A DNA stretch of 64,000 nt, from the NCBI RefSeq assembly GCF_014138045.1, contig NZ_JACGXA010000001.1, forward strand, positions 62,001 through 126,000, written 5' to 3'. The stretch is from Nocardioides ginsengisegetis. Lineage in GTDB: Bacteria > Actinomycetota > Actinomycetes > Propionibacteriales > Nocardioidaceae. This document shows, one piece after another, positions 34,837 through 43,770 of this stretch (the first letter of the stretch is position 1; each line of letters begins with the position of its first letter). Position numbers and translations under genes: made by a program. The notes under the pieces were generated by a model. It made no database searches, had not been told where the DNA came from, and was given only the letters and a program-made list of their open reading frames with translations.

Positions 34837-36657
34837 TCAGGCCCGCGGACCGTGGTCCGTCGTCGCTGGCGGGTACGGAGGCGGCGTCGCCGGCGCACCT
34901 GAAGGCTGCCCGTACATCGACGGCGCCTCGCCGCGGGTGGGCGGAACGTACGGCTGTCGGGCCGTGTGGGGCGCCTGCGGGCCGGGGTACTCCTGGGCGC
35001 TGGCCGCGAACGCCGTGGCGCGCTGGCGCAGTTGCTGGGTGGTGAGCGCCCCGAAGACCAGCGCGACCAGCAGGGCGATCACGGCGCCGTACATCGTGAT
35101 CAGCACTGTCGTGGACGCGAAGCCCACCGGCCCCAGGGTCCCCGAGGCCGTCACCGTCGCGCGGCCGCTCTCGTAGAAGAGGAAGCCCAGGTCTCCGTGC
35201 AGCGACACATTGCCGTGACCGGCCGCCAGGTGGGCGAGCATCGGCGCGGTCACGAGCAGGGTGGCCACCCAGGCCGCCAGCGCCGAGACCAGATAGACAG
35301 GGCTCACCGCCGACGTGGGCTGCGGGGTGAAGTGGCCGGGGTACTGGTCGGCGTACTGCTGGTGGGCGAGCGCCGTCTCGCGGATGCGTCGGGCACGGCG
35401 GATCGCGACCGTGGCGCCGAGTGCGAGCCACAGCGGGGTGACGACGACGGCGATCCAGAGGCCGGGCTCGCCCCAGGTGCTGGTGAACCAGTGCAGGCCG
35501 TGGCTGACGTCGTAGCTGTCGGACGGATGACGACCGCCCCAGCTGGCGTGGTAGCTGCCGCTGACGCCGAGCTTGCCCATGGTTCCCAGGGAGACGAGAG
35601 CCAGTCCGGCGTTGCCGAGATAGGTCACGGCACTGGCGACGAGGCTCATCCACTCGTCGGTGTTGAGTGTCGAGGTGTCGGTGTACTGGCTGTCGCCGAC
35701 GAGCAGGATCGCGAGAACGCCGATGAGGCCTGCGACGGGGAGGGCGATCGTCATGGCCGCGAAGCCGGCCAGGGGCGGTGCCACCCAGTCGTGCAGCCGG
35801 CTCACCCGCGCGGGGAGCCAGTCCTTGCGCATCACGACGGAGGCAGCGAGCACGACCGTGACGGTCACGAAGGTCATGATGAAGGCGCTGAGGGCGGAGG
35901 CGCCCCACGTCACGCGGAAGAATTCATCGGCGAAGTCGCCGGCCCAGGAGGGGCCGAGGTCGCCGTTGTCCGACCGGAACACGATCGAGAAGGCCGTCAC
36001 GGGCAACGCAGCGACCAGTCCGGTGCGCGCGGCGTCCGTGAGTGCCTGGAGGGCGCTGGTGTTGCGCCGGTTGATGCGTCGCCAGACGAGGACGGCCACC
36101 GTCAGCGTCATGATCGTCACGGTCAGCGGCCACGCGCCGATCGTGACGCTTCCGTGGGCACGCTTCATCTCGGAGGTCGCGAGCGCGTCGGCCCCGAAGC
36201 TGTTGGCCAGCAGCGTCGCAATCACGGTCAGGGTGTTGTCCAGGCCGAAGTCCTTCGGCTTCCACACCAGAGTGAGGATCGTGGACAGCACTCCTGCCGT
36301 GCCGACCGTGGCGGCGGCAACGAGGATGGCGCCGGCCCAGTTGCCACGCAGGAGGAAACCGACGGCGCGGCCCAGCGTGGCGGCCGGGTCTCCCGGGCTG
36401 GCCACGGGCTCCGTGGGGGTCGTCGTCGGCGTCGTGGCCGGCTGTGGCTGCGCGGCCCACTGGGGTGCGGGCGGCGTCATCATCGGGCGCACCCGGGTCG
36501 TGTCCCCCTCGGGCGCGGGCGCGGGCGCGGAGGGAGGAGGCGGCGCCACGGCGGTGGCGACGGTGGGAGAGGGCGCGCCCGCCACCGGAGCCGCACAGCC
36601 GGAGCAGAAGCGCTGGCCCTCGAAGACTTGGGTGCCGCAATGGCCGCAGTAACTCAC
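34837..36657 (-). CDS. zinc-ribbon polytopic membrane protein
   Basis: 606 aa from GTG 36657 with AGAGG upstream. An N-terminal zinc ribbon CGHCGTQVFEGQRFCSGC (about 4-21) is followed by a Pro/Ala/Thr linker and then eight to nine membrane helices from about residue 95 to 545. A hydrophilic loop with repeated Ser/Tyr/His (SGSYHASWGGRHPSDSYDVS) lies between helices six and seven. A Pro/Tyr-rich C-terminal tail ends GPRA. No transporter signature is recognised. Start and stop are tight against its neighbours, so it is co-transcribed with both flanking ribbon proteins. Confidence 0.75.
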   Translation of the reverse strand: MSYCGHCGTQVFEGQRFCSGCAAPVAGAPSPTVATAVAPPPPSAPAPAPEGDTTRVRPMMTPPAPQWAAQPQPATTPTTTPTEPVASPGDPAATLGRAVGFLLRGNWAGAILVAAATVGTAGVLSTILTLVWKPKDFGLDNTLTVIATLLANSFGADALATSEMKRAHGSVTIGAWPLTVTIMTLTVAVLVWRRINRRNTSALQALTDAARTGLVAALPVTAFSIVFRSDNGDLGPSWAGDFADEFFRVTWGASALSAFIMTFVTVTVVLAASVVMRKDWLPARVSRLHDWVAPPLAGFAAMTIALPVAGLIGVLAILLVGDSQYTDTSTLNTDEWMSLVASAVTYLGNAGLALVSLGTMGKLGVSGSYHASWGGRHPSDSYDVSHGLHWFTSTWGEPGLWIAVVVTPLWLALGATVAIRRARRIRETALAHQQYADQYPGHFTPQPTSAVSPVYLVSALAAWVATLLVTAPMLAHLAAGHGNVSLHGDLGFLFYESGRATVTASGTLGPVGFASTTVLITMYGAVIALLVALVFGALTTQQLRQRATAFAASAQEYPGPQAPHTARQPYVPPTRGEAPSMYGQPSGAPATPPPYPPATTDHGPRA

Positions 36658-36684
36658 AGGAGACCTCTCAGAATGGGTGACGGG

Positions 36685-37878
36685 TCAGGCGCGGTGCCGG
36701 GTGGCGCCGTCCGGGTTGCCGTAGCGGACGAGTCGCTTGGCGAAGCACTGGGAAGGAGGGATGCGGCGAACGCTGCACCAGCCGTTGGGCTGGTTCGGCC
36801 GGGTGTAGGGGACGCCCGCGATGACGACCCAGTAGCCGCGCAGCGTGTAGGAGCCCCAGTCGCTGCTGTTGAGCAGGCGGACGTTGGGGAAGCGCAGGCG
36901 CAGGCTGAGGAACTGCTGGTAGATGTCGGCCAGGGAGTAGGCGTGAGCGTCGTGGTGGTCGTACGTCCCGGACCTCTTGGAGGAGAGCTGGGGGACCCAC
37001 GCCCCCTCGAGCAGGGACACGCTCGGGTCGTCGACCCTCGCCTGACGACGGAGAGCCGCGAGCGCGGTCTCCTCCCGGCTGCGGCCCGCTGCGGGGGCCG
37101 GCGCGGAGGCCTCGACGGTGCGACGGACCGCGCCGGTGACATCGCCGGCCGGGACCGGGGTGCCCGTCATGCCGTCGCCGGCTTCGCAGGCCACGACGAC
37201 GGTCCCGTCGGCAATGGCTGCTGCGAGGGCGTCCGGTGACGCCCACGCCGTGCCGCGGCCGAAGCGCGCCACGACCTCGGACGCCGGATCCCCGAAGCCG
37301 GGACTCAGGACAGGCTGGTCGGTCAGGTCGAAGCTGCCCGACGCGAGCTCGGCGCCGGTCGCGTCGCTCAGGACCACGTGGAAGGCCCGGGATTCGATCC
37401 ACTCGCCCGTGGGGCACACCGGATGGAGCTCGAGAGTCACCTGGACGGCCGTGTCGTGCGCGACCGCCCGGGTGGGCACGACGTCGAGCAGCTTCCCGCA
37501 CGACGTGACGAACGACGTGGTCGCAGCATCGCCAGGCGCGGCCGCCCCGGACGGACCGGCGTCCGCGGCAGCGTCCGTCGTGGCCGTCGGGTCTTCGCCG
37601 GCCGTTCCCGTTGCGTGGGCTCGCGTGTCACCGGCCGGGACGTAGTGCGCGACCCAGCCGGCCAGGATCGCGACCATCAGGGCCACGCTCACGGCCGCCA
37701 CGCGACGCCCTGTTCCGCGGCTGGTGTGGCCGCTGCGTGGTGCGGAGGCAGGCGGCTGGGCCACCACCGGGTTCGGAGTCGGACGGGGAACCGTGACCAC
37801 GGCGGACCCGCATCGGCCGCAGAACCGTCCGGGCGGCTGGAGCGGTGCGGCACAGGAGGTGCAGTAGGCGGCGATCAC
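36685..37878 (-). CDS. zinc-ribbon single-pass membrane protein with C-terminal substrate-like domain
   Basis: 397 aa. GTG 37878 has GGAGGTG 3-8 nt upstream and overlaps the stop of the cutinase-VWA gene (GTGA). A zinc ribbon (CTSCAAPLQPPGRFCGRCG) lies at about 6-24, and one helix near 60-80. An extracytoplasmic region of about 130-270 follows. The C-terminal domain has WVPQLSSKRSGTY, AYSLADIYQQFLSLRLRFPN, LLNSSDWGSYTLRGYWVV and WCSVRRIPPSQCFAKRLV. That last domain is one I have seen at the C-terminus of actinobacterial Ser/Thr kinases and zinc-ribbon proteins (recollection, not searched). Function unknown. Confidence 0.78.
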   Translation of the reverse strand: MIAAYCTSCAAPLQPPGRFCGRCGSAVVTVPRPTPNPVVAQPPASAPRSGHTSRGTGRRVAAVSVALMVAILAGWVAHYVPAGDTRAHATGTAGEDPTATTDAAADAGPSGAAAPGDAATTSFVTSCGKLLDVVPTRAVAHDTAVQVTLELHPVCPTGEWIESRAFHVVLSDATGAELASGSFDLTDQPVLSPGFGDPASEVVARFGRGTAWASPDALAAAIADGTVVVACEAGDGMTGTPVPAGDVTGAVRRTVEASAPAPAAGRSREETALAALRRQARVDDPSVSLLEGAWVPQLSSKRSGTYDHHDAHAYSLADIYQQFLSLRLRFPNVRLLNSSDWGSYTLRGYWVVIAGVPYTRPNQPNGWCSVRRIPPSQCFAKRLVRYGNPDGATRHRA

Positions 37879-40241
37879 GGCACCTCCATCTGGGGACCCA
37901 CCAAAGGGCGGCCTCGGCGCGGGAGCCACAGCAGCAGGACGAGGGCGATCGCGAAGCCGCCGCCGGCCGAGCTCCAGACAAGAGGGCGGGCGTACCACGC
38001 CGGCAGGGCCGTCAACGGGGCGAGCCGGGCGCTCACGCTCGGCCCGTAGTTGCCATCGGCGTCCATCGGGGTGACCGTGACGCGCCACGGATCCTTCTGG
38101 AAGAGCACCTCGTCGTGCGTTTCGCGCGCGCTGCCGGGCAGGACGTCGACGGGGTCCCCGTCGACGCTGACGACCCAGCGCTCGGGCTCGGCCGCGCCGC
38201 TGCTCCAGCTGACCGCGAGCCTGACGTGGTCGTCGGCGATCCTCGCGTCGGCGGTCATCGACGTGGCGCCCGGCACGCGGGGAACGAGGCCCGGCACCGG
38301 CGTCTCGTCGACCAGGACTGCAGCGGACGCGTTGCTTCCTCGGCCCTGGTCGTCCACGACGAGGACCTGCATGAGGCCGGAGTAGCCGGGCGGGTAGGTG
38401 TGGTCGACGGTGGGCGACGTCGTCACGTCGTCGGTGGTGCCGTCACCGTCGAAGTCCCAGCGGAACTCCCGGATGCTCCCGACCACGGCACTCGACGCCG
38501 ATGCGTCGAAGTGGATGCTGCGGCCGGCGGCCGCGACGTACGTGCCGTTGGTGAGCAGGGCGGTGGGGCGATCCGCGATGGTGTCGAGGGCGGTCCCGAG
38601 CGCCTCCTCCGTGCGGCCGTCGTGGTTGAGGATGACCTGCCCCGAGGTACGCCGGGCGAGCTCGAAGTAGCCTCGCCCGCCGTCGACGACAGGGAAGATG
38701 TTGATCGGGTCGATCTGGAGCGAGCGACGCTCGACCTGCGCGATCGTCTCTCCGCCGGTCAGGTCCGGCTCGTGGAAATCGGCGTCGGTCAGGATCACCG
38801 CTGCCTTGGAGGCGCCGTACTGCCAACTCAGCTGGTTCATCCCGGTCATGAGGGCGTGGAGCAGCCCCTCCGGGTCGTCGCCGCCGCCGTCGGCATAGAG
38901 CGTGGACAGGCCGTCCTGGAACTGCGCCATGTCCGAGGTGAAGGGAGTCACGATCTCGACCGGGGTCGTGTCGACGGAGTCGCGGTACTGCACCAGGGCG
39001 ACGCGGCCGTCCAGGGCCACGATCCGGCCGGCCTGGTTCTCGGCAAACCTGCGCGCGGCGTCGATGTCGTCGGACATGGAACCGGTGGTGTCGATGAAGA
39101 AGGCGACGTCTCGCCCGGCGAGGCCGGGCGCGGATTCGGCCTCGCCCGGCGGGTGCAGCACCAGGTTCCGCACGCCCAGACGCCAGACGACCCGGTCCGC
39201 CATGCAGGTGATGGCCGACTCGTCCGAGATCGTCTCATCGCCGACCGCACACGAGACGGGGTGGCGGACGAAGTCGCGGTAGGCGGAGCTGTGGATGGGA
39301 ATCCCGCGCGAGGAATCGGAAGGGATGGTCCCTTGTCCGCAGACGAGGTCACCGGCGATGCAGAACGAGTCGGTGATGCCCGCCAGGGTTCGCGGCACCC
39401 CGCGGAAGATGCCCTTCAGCCCTCGTGTCTGGGCGAGACGCTTGTCGACGTCCGAGTAGGACTCCGCGTCCTGGGGGTCGTGGTTGGGGTCGGCGATCAG
39501 TGCAACAGCGGCGATCTGTCCTGCGATCTTGGCCGAGGGGGCGAGGAAGGCCCTGGTGACAGCGGTGCCGACCGTCTGGGTGACGATCCTGCCGCGCAGG
39601 TACGACGTGACCACATCCGCGCCCTGGGAGTAGCCGGCGAGGACGTAGCGCGTACGGGTTCCACACAGTTCCCACTGACGCTCGAGGTCGTGGTGGAGTT
39701 GGCGGACCCCTGACGAGACCGAAGCCCCGTACCCGCCGATCAGCCACAGCGGCGCCTCCTTGATCGTCGCCGGGATGGCGCGGTAGCGAACCGGGCTCCA
39801 GCTCAGGCGAACCTGGCCGCCCACGCGCTCGTGGATCTTCTCGACGAGGTCGTAGAGGAAGGGTGTCCGGGTCGGCACGGTCGGCTTGCCCTCGCTGGTG
39901 AGGTCCAACAGGTCCCCGGCGTCGATGCTCGACCCTCCGGTGTCGGGGTCCACCGGGTCGAAGGCGTCCCACGTGTCGGCGTAGCTGCCCGGGTCGTCGA
40001 GGCCGTCAGCATCCCCGGGTTGCGGGGCCTCGCCCGACCCGCGAACGACGTAGACGATGACCTGCGCACAGGAGGTGTCCGTGGCCGTACCGGAGGTCCC
40101 GACGGTCGGGGTCGTGGCGGCGACGCCCGCCGGCGTCAGGCCGAGGGTGCCGAGCATGAGCGCGACCAGCGTGGCGGCACGGAGCCACAACGTCGCGGAC
40201 ACGCGTCGACGGCAGGCATCGCGGCACCCAGAACCACGCAC
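37875..40241 (-). CDS. exported cutinase-VWA-PKD membrane protein
   Basis: 788 aa from GTG 40241, 5 nt after GGGGG; an upstream TTG (40265) is possible. The signal peptide ends near VAATTP. Residues about 45-330 are a cutinase-type serine esterase: the nucleophile motif GYSQGAD, then a CIAGDLVCGQG element holding Asp, and IHSSAYRDF holding His. Residues about 365-560 are a von Willebrand A domain with a MIDAS-like DTTGSMS and later DGGGDDPEG. A PKD-like domain follows (FDASASSAVV.SIREFRWDFDGDG), then a C-terminal helix and short basic tail (WLPRRGR). The catalytic triad appears complete. First gene of the zinc-ribbon cluster. Confidence 0.82.
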   Translation of the reverse strand: MRGSGCRDACRRRVSATLWLRAATLVALMLGTLGLTPAGVAATTPTVGTSGTATDTSCAQVIVYVVRGSGEAPQPGDADGLDDPGSYADTWDAFDPVDPDTGGSSIDAGDLLDLTSEGKPTVPTRTPFLYDLVEKIHERVGGQVRLSWSPVRYRAIPATIKEAPLWLIGGYGASVSSGVRQLHHDLERQWELCGTRTRYVLAGYSQGADVVTSYLRGRIVTQTVGTAVTRAFLAPSAKIAGQIAAVALIADPNHDPQDAESYSDVDKRLAQTRGLKGIFRGVPRTLAGITDSFCIAGDLVCGQGTIPSDSSRGIPIHSSAYRDFVRHPVSCAVGDETISDESAITCMADRVVWRLGVRNLVLHPPGEAESAPGLAGRDVAFFIDTTGSMSDDIDAARRFAENQAGRIVALDGRVALVQYRDSVDTTPVEIVTPFTSDMAQFQDGLSTLYADGGGDDPEGLLHALMTGMNQLSWQYGASKAAVILTDADFHEPDLTGGETIAQVERRSLQIDPINIFPVVDGGRGYFELARRTSGQVILNHDGRTEEALGTALDTIADRPTALLTNGTYVAAAGRSIHFDASASSAVVGSIREFRWDFDGDGTTDDVTTSPTVDHTYPPGYSGLMQVLVVDDQGRGSNASAAVLVDETPVPGLVPRVPGATSMTADARIADDHVRLAVSWSSGAAEPERWVVSVDGDPVDVLPGSARETHDEVLFQKDPWRVTVTPMDADGNYGPSVSARLAPLTALPAWYARPLVWSSAGGGFAIALVLLLWLPRRGRPLVGPQMEVP

Positions 40242-40342
40242 TGAAACCCCCGTTTCCCCGTGCAAACGTTGGGAGGTTAAGGGGTCGGCGAGAGGCGTGG
40301 GGGCAGAACGTCAGATTTCGAGGCCCGCGCCGAACGGGATCG

Positions 40343-42835
40343 TCAGAGACCGGGGCGCCACGACCGCAGCGCCTCGGTGAACGCCACCGAGTCGACCATC
40401 CGCGCGTCGACGCTGACGGGCGCGAGGTTGCGGCGCAGGAACTCGACCTTCCACTCCTTCTCGCCCGGCGCACCGGCCATCGCGAGCTCGGTCCGGTCGT
40501 TGCGGAGGTCGAAGCGGTGGTGGTGGCCGCCGTCGACGATGTCGACGAGGCCGCGGTCGATCCGCACGTGCGAGGTCGGCGGCCGTGCGATCCAGGCGCC
40601 GACCAGCAGCACGAAGACGAGCACGGCGGCGGGCCAGGCCAGCCAGCCGGGCATCGCGCCGATCGTCGACAGGGCGCTGAGCAGGGCGAGCACCACTGCG
40701 CCGCCCACGAGGACGCTCGAGGTGAGCAGCACCCCGCGCGGCGGGCCGAAGGTGATCACCTCGGTGCCCTCGCCCGGCGTCACGACCGCGGCGGCGCCCG
40801 AGGCGTGCCGGCCGGCGTCGGGGAGCAGGTCGAGGTCGGGCGCCGGACCGGGCGGGGTCGAGTCGATGTCGGCGTGGTCGGCGGGGAGCGGTGGCAGCAC
40901 CACGGGCTGGGGCCGCTGCCACCAGCGCCGGCGCAGCGTCATCTCGTCCATGAGCAGCGTGCGGGTCTCGGCGAGCGCGGCGGCCAGGTCGCGGGCGCGC
41001 TCCTCGGCGATCGCCCGCTCGCGCATCGCCTCCTCGGCGACCTCGGCCTGACGGCGTACGGCGGCCTCGACGGCACTGCGCTCGTAGGCCCGCTCGGCCA
41101 CGGCCTCCTCGGCCTCGGCGCGTGCCCTGGCCTGCTCGGCGGCGGCGTGCTCGGCGGCGGCCCGGGCGTTCTGGGCGGCGGTGAGCTCCTGGAGCGCCTC
41201 GGCGAGCCGGGCCTCGGCGGAGTGCCGCTCGCCGGCGGCCTGGCCGGCCAGCTTGGCGTGCTCGCGGGCGTCGAACTCGGCGGCCTCGCGGCGCTGCTGC
41301 GCCTCGGCGGCCGACTCCTCGGCGACCCGTCGGGCCTCGGCGTGCTCGGCGGCGGCCCGGTCGGCGGTGACCCGTCCGGCGTGCGCCTGGCGGGCCTGCT
41401 CGGCGAGCTCCTCGGCGGCGCGCTGGGCGGCGGCCTGGGCGGTCGCAGCGGCGTCGGCAACGGTGACGGCCTCGCGGGCGGCGTCCTCGGCGGCGGTGCG
41501 GTCGAGGTGGGCCTGCTCGGCCAGCGCGGCCTGGGCGCGGCTGGCGTCCTCGGCGGCGGTGCGGGCCTCGTGGGCGGCGATCGCGGCCTCGGCGTGCTCG
41601 AGGGCGGTGAGCTCGGCGGCCTCGCGGGCCGCGGCCTGGGTGGCGGCGGCCTGCTCGGCGGCGGTGCGGGCCTCGTGGGCAGCGCGGGCGGCCTCGGCGT
41701 GCTCCTGGGTGGTGCGGTCGGCGGCCTCGCGGGCCTCGTGGGCGACCCGGGCGGCGTCGGCGAGCTCGGCGGCGGCCCGATGGGCGGCCTCCTCGGCGGC
41801 TGCGGCCTGGCCGGCGGCGGCGGCGTGCTCGTGGGCGGCGGACTCCGCCGCGGTGCGCTCCTGGTGGGCCTGCCGCGCGAGGTCCGCGTGCTGGCGGGCC
41901 AGCTCCTCGGCCGACGTACGCGCCTCGGCGGCGGCCAGGGCGATGTCGGTGTGCTGCTGGACCTTCTCCTCGGCGCGGGCACGGGCGGCGGCCTGCTCGG
42001 CGGCGATGCCCTCGGCCGCGGCGCGGGCCTCGGCCTGGTCGGCGGCGGCCTGCTCGGCCGCCTCGCGGGCCTCGATGGCGCGACGCCACGCGGCTTCGTA
42101 CTCCGCGGCGGCGAGCCCGGCCGCGTCGGCCAGCTCCTGGGCGCGGGCCTCGGCGGCGAGCCGGTCGTCGTGGGCGGCCTGGGCGGCCTCGGCCTGCTCG
42201 GTGGCGGCGCGCTCGGCGGCCTTGCGGTTGGCGTGGGCCTGGGCGGCCTGCTCGGCGGCTTCGCGGGCGGCCTGCTCGGCGAACGTGCGGCCGGTGTGGG
42301 CGGTGTCGGCGAGGACGGCCTGGGCCTCGGCGGCCTCTTCGGCGGCCTTGCGCTGGGCGGCCTGGTAGGCAGCGGCCTCCTCGGCGGCGACCCGGTAGGC
42401 CTCCGACGACGTGGCGGCCTCGGTCTGCTTGAGGGCGGCGGCCTCGGCGTCCTGCCGGCGCAGGGTGGCGTCGCCGGCGGCCTGCTCGGCGCGGGCGAGC
42501 TCGGCGGCGTGCTTGGCGGCAGCCTGCTCGGCCTCGGTCCGGGCCCGGTGGGCCTGCTCGGCGAGGGCGGCGTGCTCGTGCGCCGCGCGGTCGGCCTGCT
42601 CGCGGGCGGCCGCGGCCCGGGCGGCGGACTCCTCGGCGACGAGGCGCTCGGCGGCCTGCTCGGCGGCGGCGAGCTCGGCAGCCTGCCGGAGCTTGGTGGC
42701 GCGATCGGCGGCCGCGACGGCCTCGGCGGCGCGCTTGTGGGCCTGCTCGGGGGACTCGGCGACCTGGACGTCGGGGCGCCGACGCCAGCGTCGGCCCGAG
42801 GCGTCGTCGGGGGGAGTGGAGGCAGCCGCGTTCAT
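40343..42835 (-). CDS. long Ala-rich coiled-coil membrane protein
   Basis: 830 aa from ATG 42835. Residues about 25-600 are an almost uninterrupted Ala/Glu/Arg coiled coil. A motif like AHEARTAAE recurs at spacings of 21 residues or multiples (three heptads), showing expansion by internal duplication. Residues about 610-700 are a polar linker with RRRWWQRPQP. Two membrane helices follow, then a C-terminal domain RIDRGLVDIVDGG...FDLR...WKVEFLRR...VDARMVDSVAF, homologous to the end of the 3271-4149 protein. The architecture suggests a long cytoplasmic rod tethered to the membrane (scaffold or polarity type); inference only. Confidence 0.75.
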   Translation of the reverse strand: MNAAASTPPDDASGRRWRRRPDVQVAESPEQAHKRAAEAVAAADRATKLRQAAELAAAEQAAERLVAEESAARAAAAREQADRAAHEHAALAEQAHRARTEAEQAAAKHAAELARAEQAAGDATLRRQDAEAAALKQTEAATSSEAYRVAAEEAAAYQAAQRKAAEEAAEAQAVLADTAHTGRTFAEQAAREAAEQAAQAHANRKAAERAATEQAEAAQAAHDDRLAAEARAQELADAAGLAAAEYEAAWRRAIEAREAAEQAAADQAEARAAAEGIAAEQAAARARAEEKVQQHTDIALAAAEARTSAEELARQHADLARQAHQERTAAESAAHEHAAAAGQAAAAEEAAHRAAAELADAARVAHEAREAADRTTQEHAEAARAAHEARTAAEQAAATQAAAREAAELTALEHAEAAIAAHEARTAAEDASRAQAALAEQAHLDRTAAEDAAREAVTVADAAATAQAAAQRAAEELAEQARQAHAGRVTADRAAAEHAEARRVAEESAAEAQQRREAAEFDAREHAKLAGQAAGERHSAEARLAEALQELTAAQNARAAAEHAAAEQARARAEAEEAVAERAYERSAVEAAVRRQAEVAEEAMRERAIAEERARDLAAALAETRTLLMDEMTLRRRWWQRPQPVVLPPLPADHADIDSTPPGPAPDLDLLPDAGRHASGAAAVVTPGEGTEVITFGPPRGVLLTSSVLVGGAVVLALLSALSTIGAMPGWLAWPAAVLVFVLLVGAWIARPPTSHVRIDRGLVDIVDGGHHHRFDLRNDRTELAMAGAPGEKEWKVEFLRRNLAPVSVDARMVDSVAFTEALRSWRPGL

Positions 42836-42899
42836 GTCGGGTCCGAGCGTAATGGGTGTCCGCCGTACCACGGCATCTTCCGGGTGGTTGTGTGACGAC

Positions 42900-43577
42900 G
42901 TGCATTCTCGTACGTCGAACCGCGCCACGCTGGTCACCCTGGCCACAGCCGTGGCGGTCGTCGTCGTGGGCGTGCTGGCGGCGGTCACGTGGTGGCCGGG
43001 AGGGACGGACGACGAGCAGGAGGGGCCCGTGGAGACGGTGTTCATGGGGGACTCGATCACGTGGGCGGACTCGACGTCGGTGACCGGGACGCCCGGCGAG
43101 GGGTCGTGGGTGCGCTGGGCAGTGAGCGGCCCGCGGTCGCCGTGGCGGTTCGAGGCGGACGTTGCCGTGCCCGGCCAGACCCTGGGCGAGATGGAGGAGC
43201 GCTTCGAGCGCGACGTGCTCGCCCGCCGGCCGGAGGCCGTGGTGATCATGGGCGGCACCAACGACGTGCTCCGTCAGCTGCCGCTGGAGGTGTCGGTGGA
43301 GAGCCTGCGGCGGATGGCCGAGGCCGCGCGGGACGCCGGCGCCCGGGTGTGGATCATCGGGCCGCCGCCGATCGGTGCGGTCTGGGGCCGGTCGGTCGCG
43401 CCGCTGGCCGCGGCCGCCGAGCAGGTCGCTGCGGACACGGGAGCGACGTACGTGCCGGTGGCGGGGCTGACCGGGCCGACCGGGGAGTGGCTCGAGGGGC
43501 TGTCGTGGGACGGCGTGCACCCGACCGAGGCTGGCGCGCGGGCGCTGGCCGACGCGATCCTGTCGGCCCTGGACTGA
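42900..43577 (+). CDS. exported SGNH/GDSL-type hydrolase
   Basis: 225 aa from GTG 42900; an ATG at 42852 is an alternative that adds 16 residues. An N-terminal membrane helix (ATLVTLATAVAVVVVGVLAAV) anchors or exports it. SGNH blocks: MGDSIT (block I, nucleophile Ser), VPGQT (block II Gly), MGGTND (block III Asn), WDGVHPT (block V, Asp/His). All catalytic positions are present, so it is probably an active esterase/lipase or acyl-hydrolase at the cell envelope. It is divergent from the coiled-coil protein with very little space between the starts. Confidence 0.85.
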   Translation: MHSRTSNRATLVTLATAVAVVVVGVLAAVTWWPGGTDDEQEGPVETVFMGDSITWADSTSVTGTPGEGSWVRWAVSGPRSPWRFEADVAVPGQTLGEMEERFERDVLARRPEAVVIMGGTNDVLRQLPLEVSVESLRRMAEAARDAGARVWIIGPPPIGAVWGRSVAPLAAAAEQVAADTGATYVPVAGLTGPTGEWLEGLSWDGVHPTEAGARALADAILSALD

Positions 43578-43770
43578 TCGCGACCGACCGCCGCAGGGGT
43601 GGGGCCCGAGATCCCCGCGGTGCCGGAGGAGCATCCCCCCACGGGGCTCCCTGGCGCCTGTCCCTGCGTCTGGGCCCGGCCTCCGGACGTTGCCTCCGGG
43701 GCGGGCTGAGTGAGACTAGACCGATTCGCGGTCGACGGGAAGATCTTCGGCGGGACGGGATGGGGCCGGA

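Noticed and set aside
40950-42700. Possible CRISPR-like periodicity in repetitive DNA
   Set aside because: The period comes from three-heptad coding duplications; there are no unique spacers.
40517-42895. 792-aa Gly-rich plus-strand open frame resembling PE_PGRS proteins
   Set aside because: It is antisense to the Ala-rich coiled-coil gene; Gly-rich text is what GC-rich Ala/Glu codons give on the other strand. No ribosome site or signal.
43578-43770. GC-rich stretch after the SGNH gene considered as an RNA gene
   Set aside because: Only weak, imperfect hairpins; no conserved fold can be asserted.
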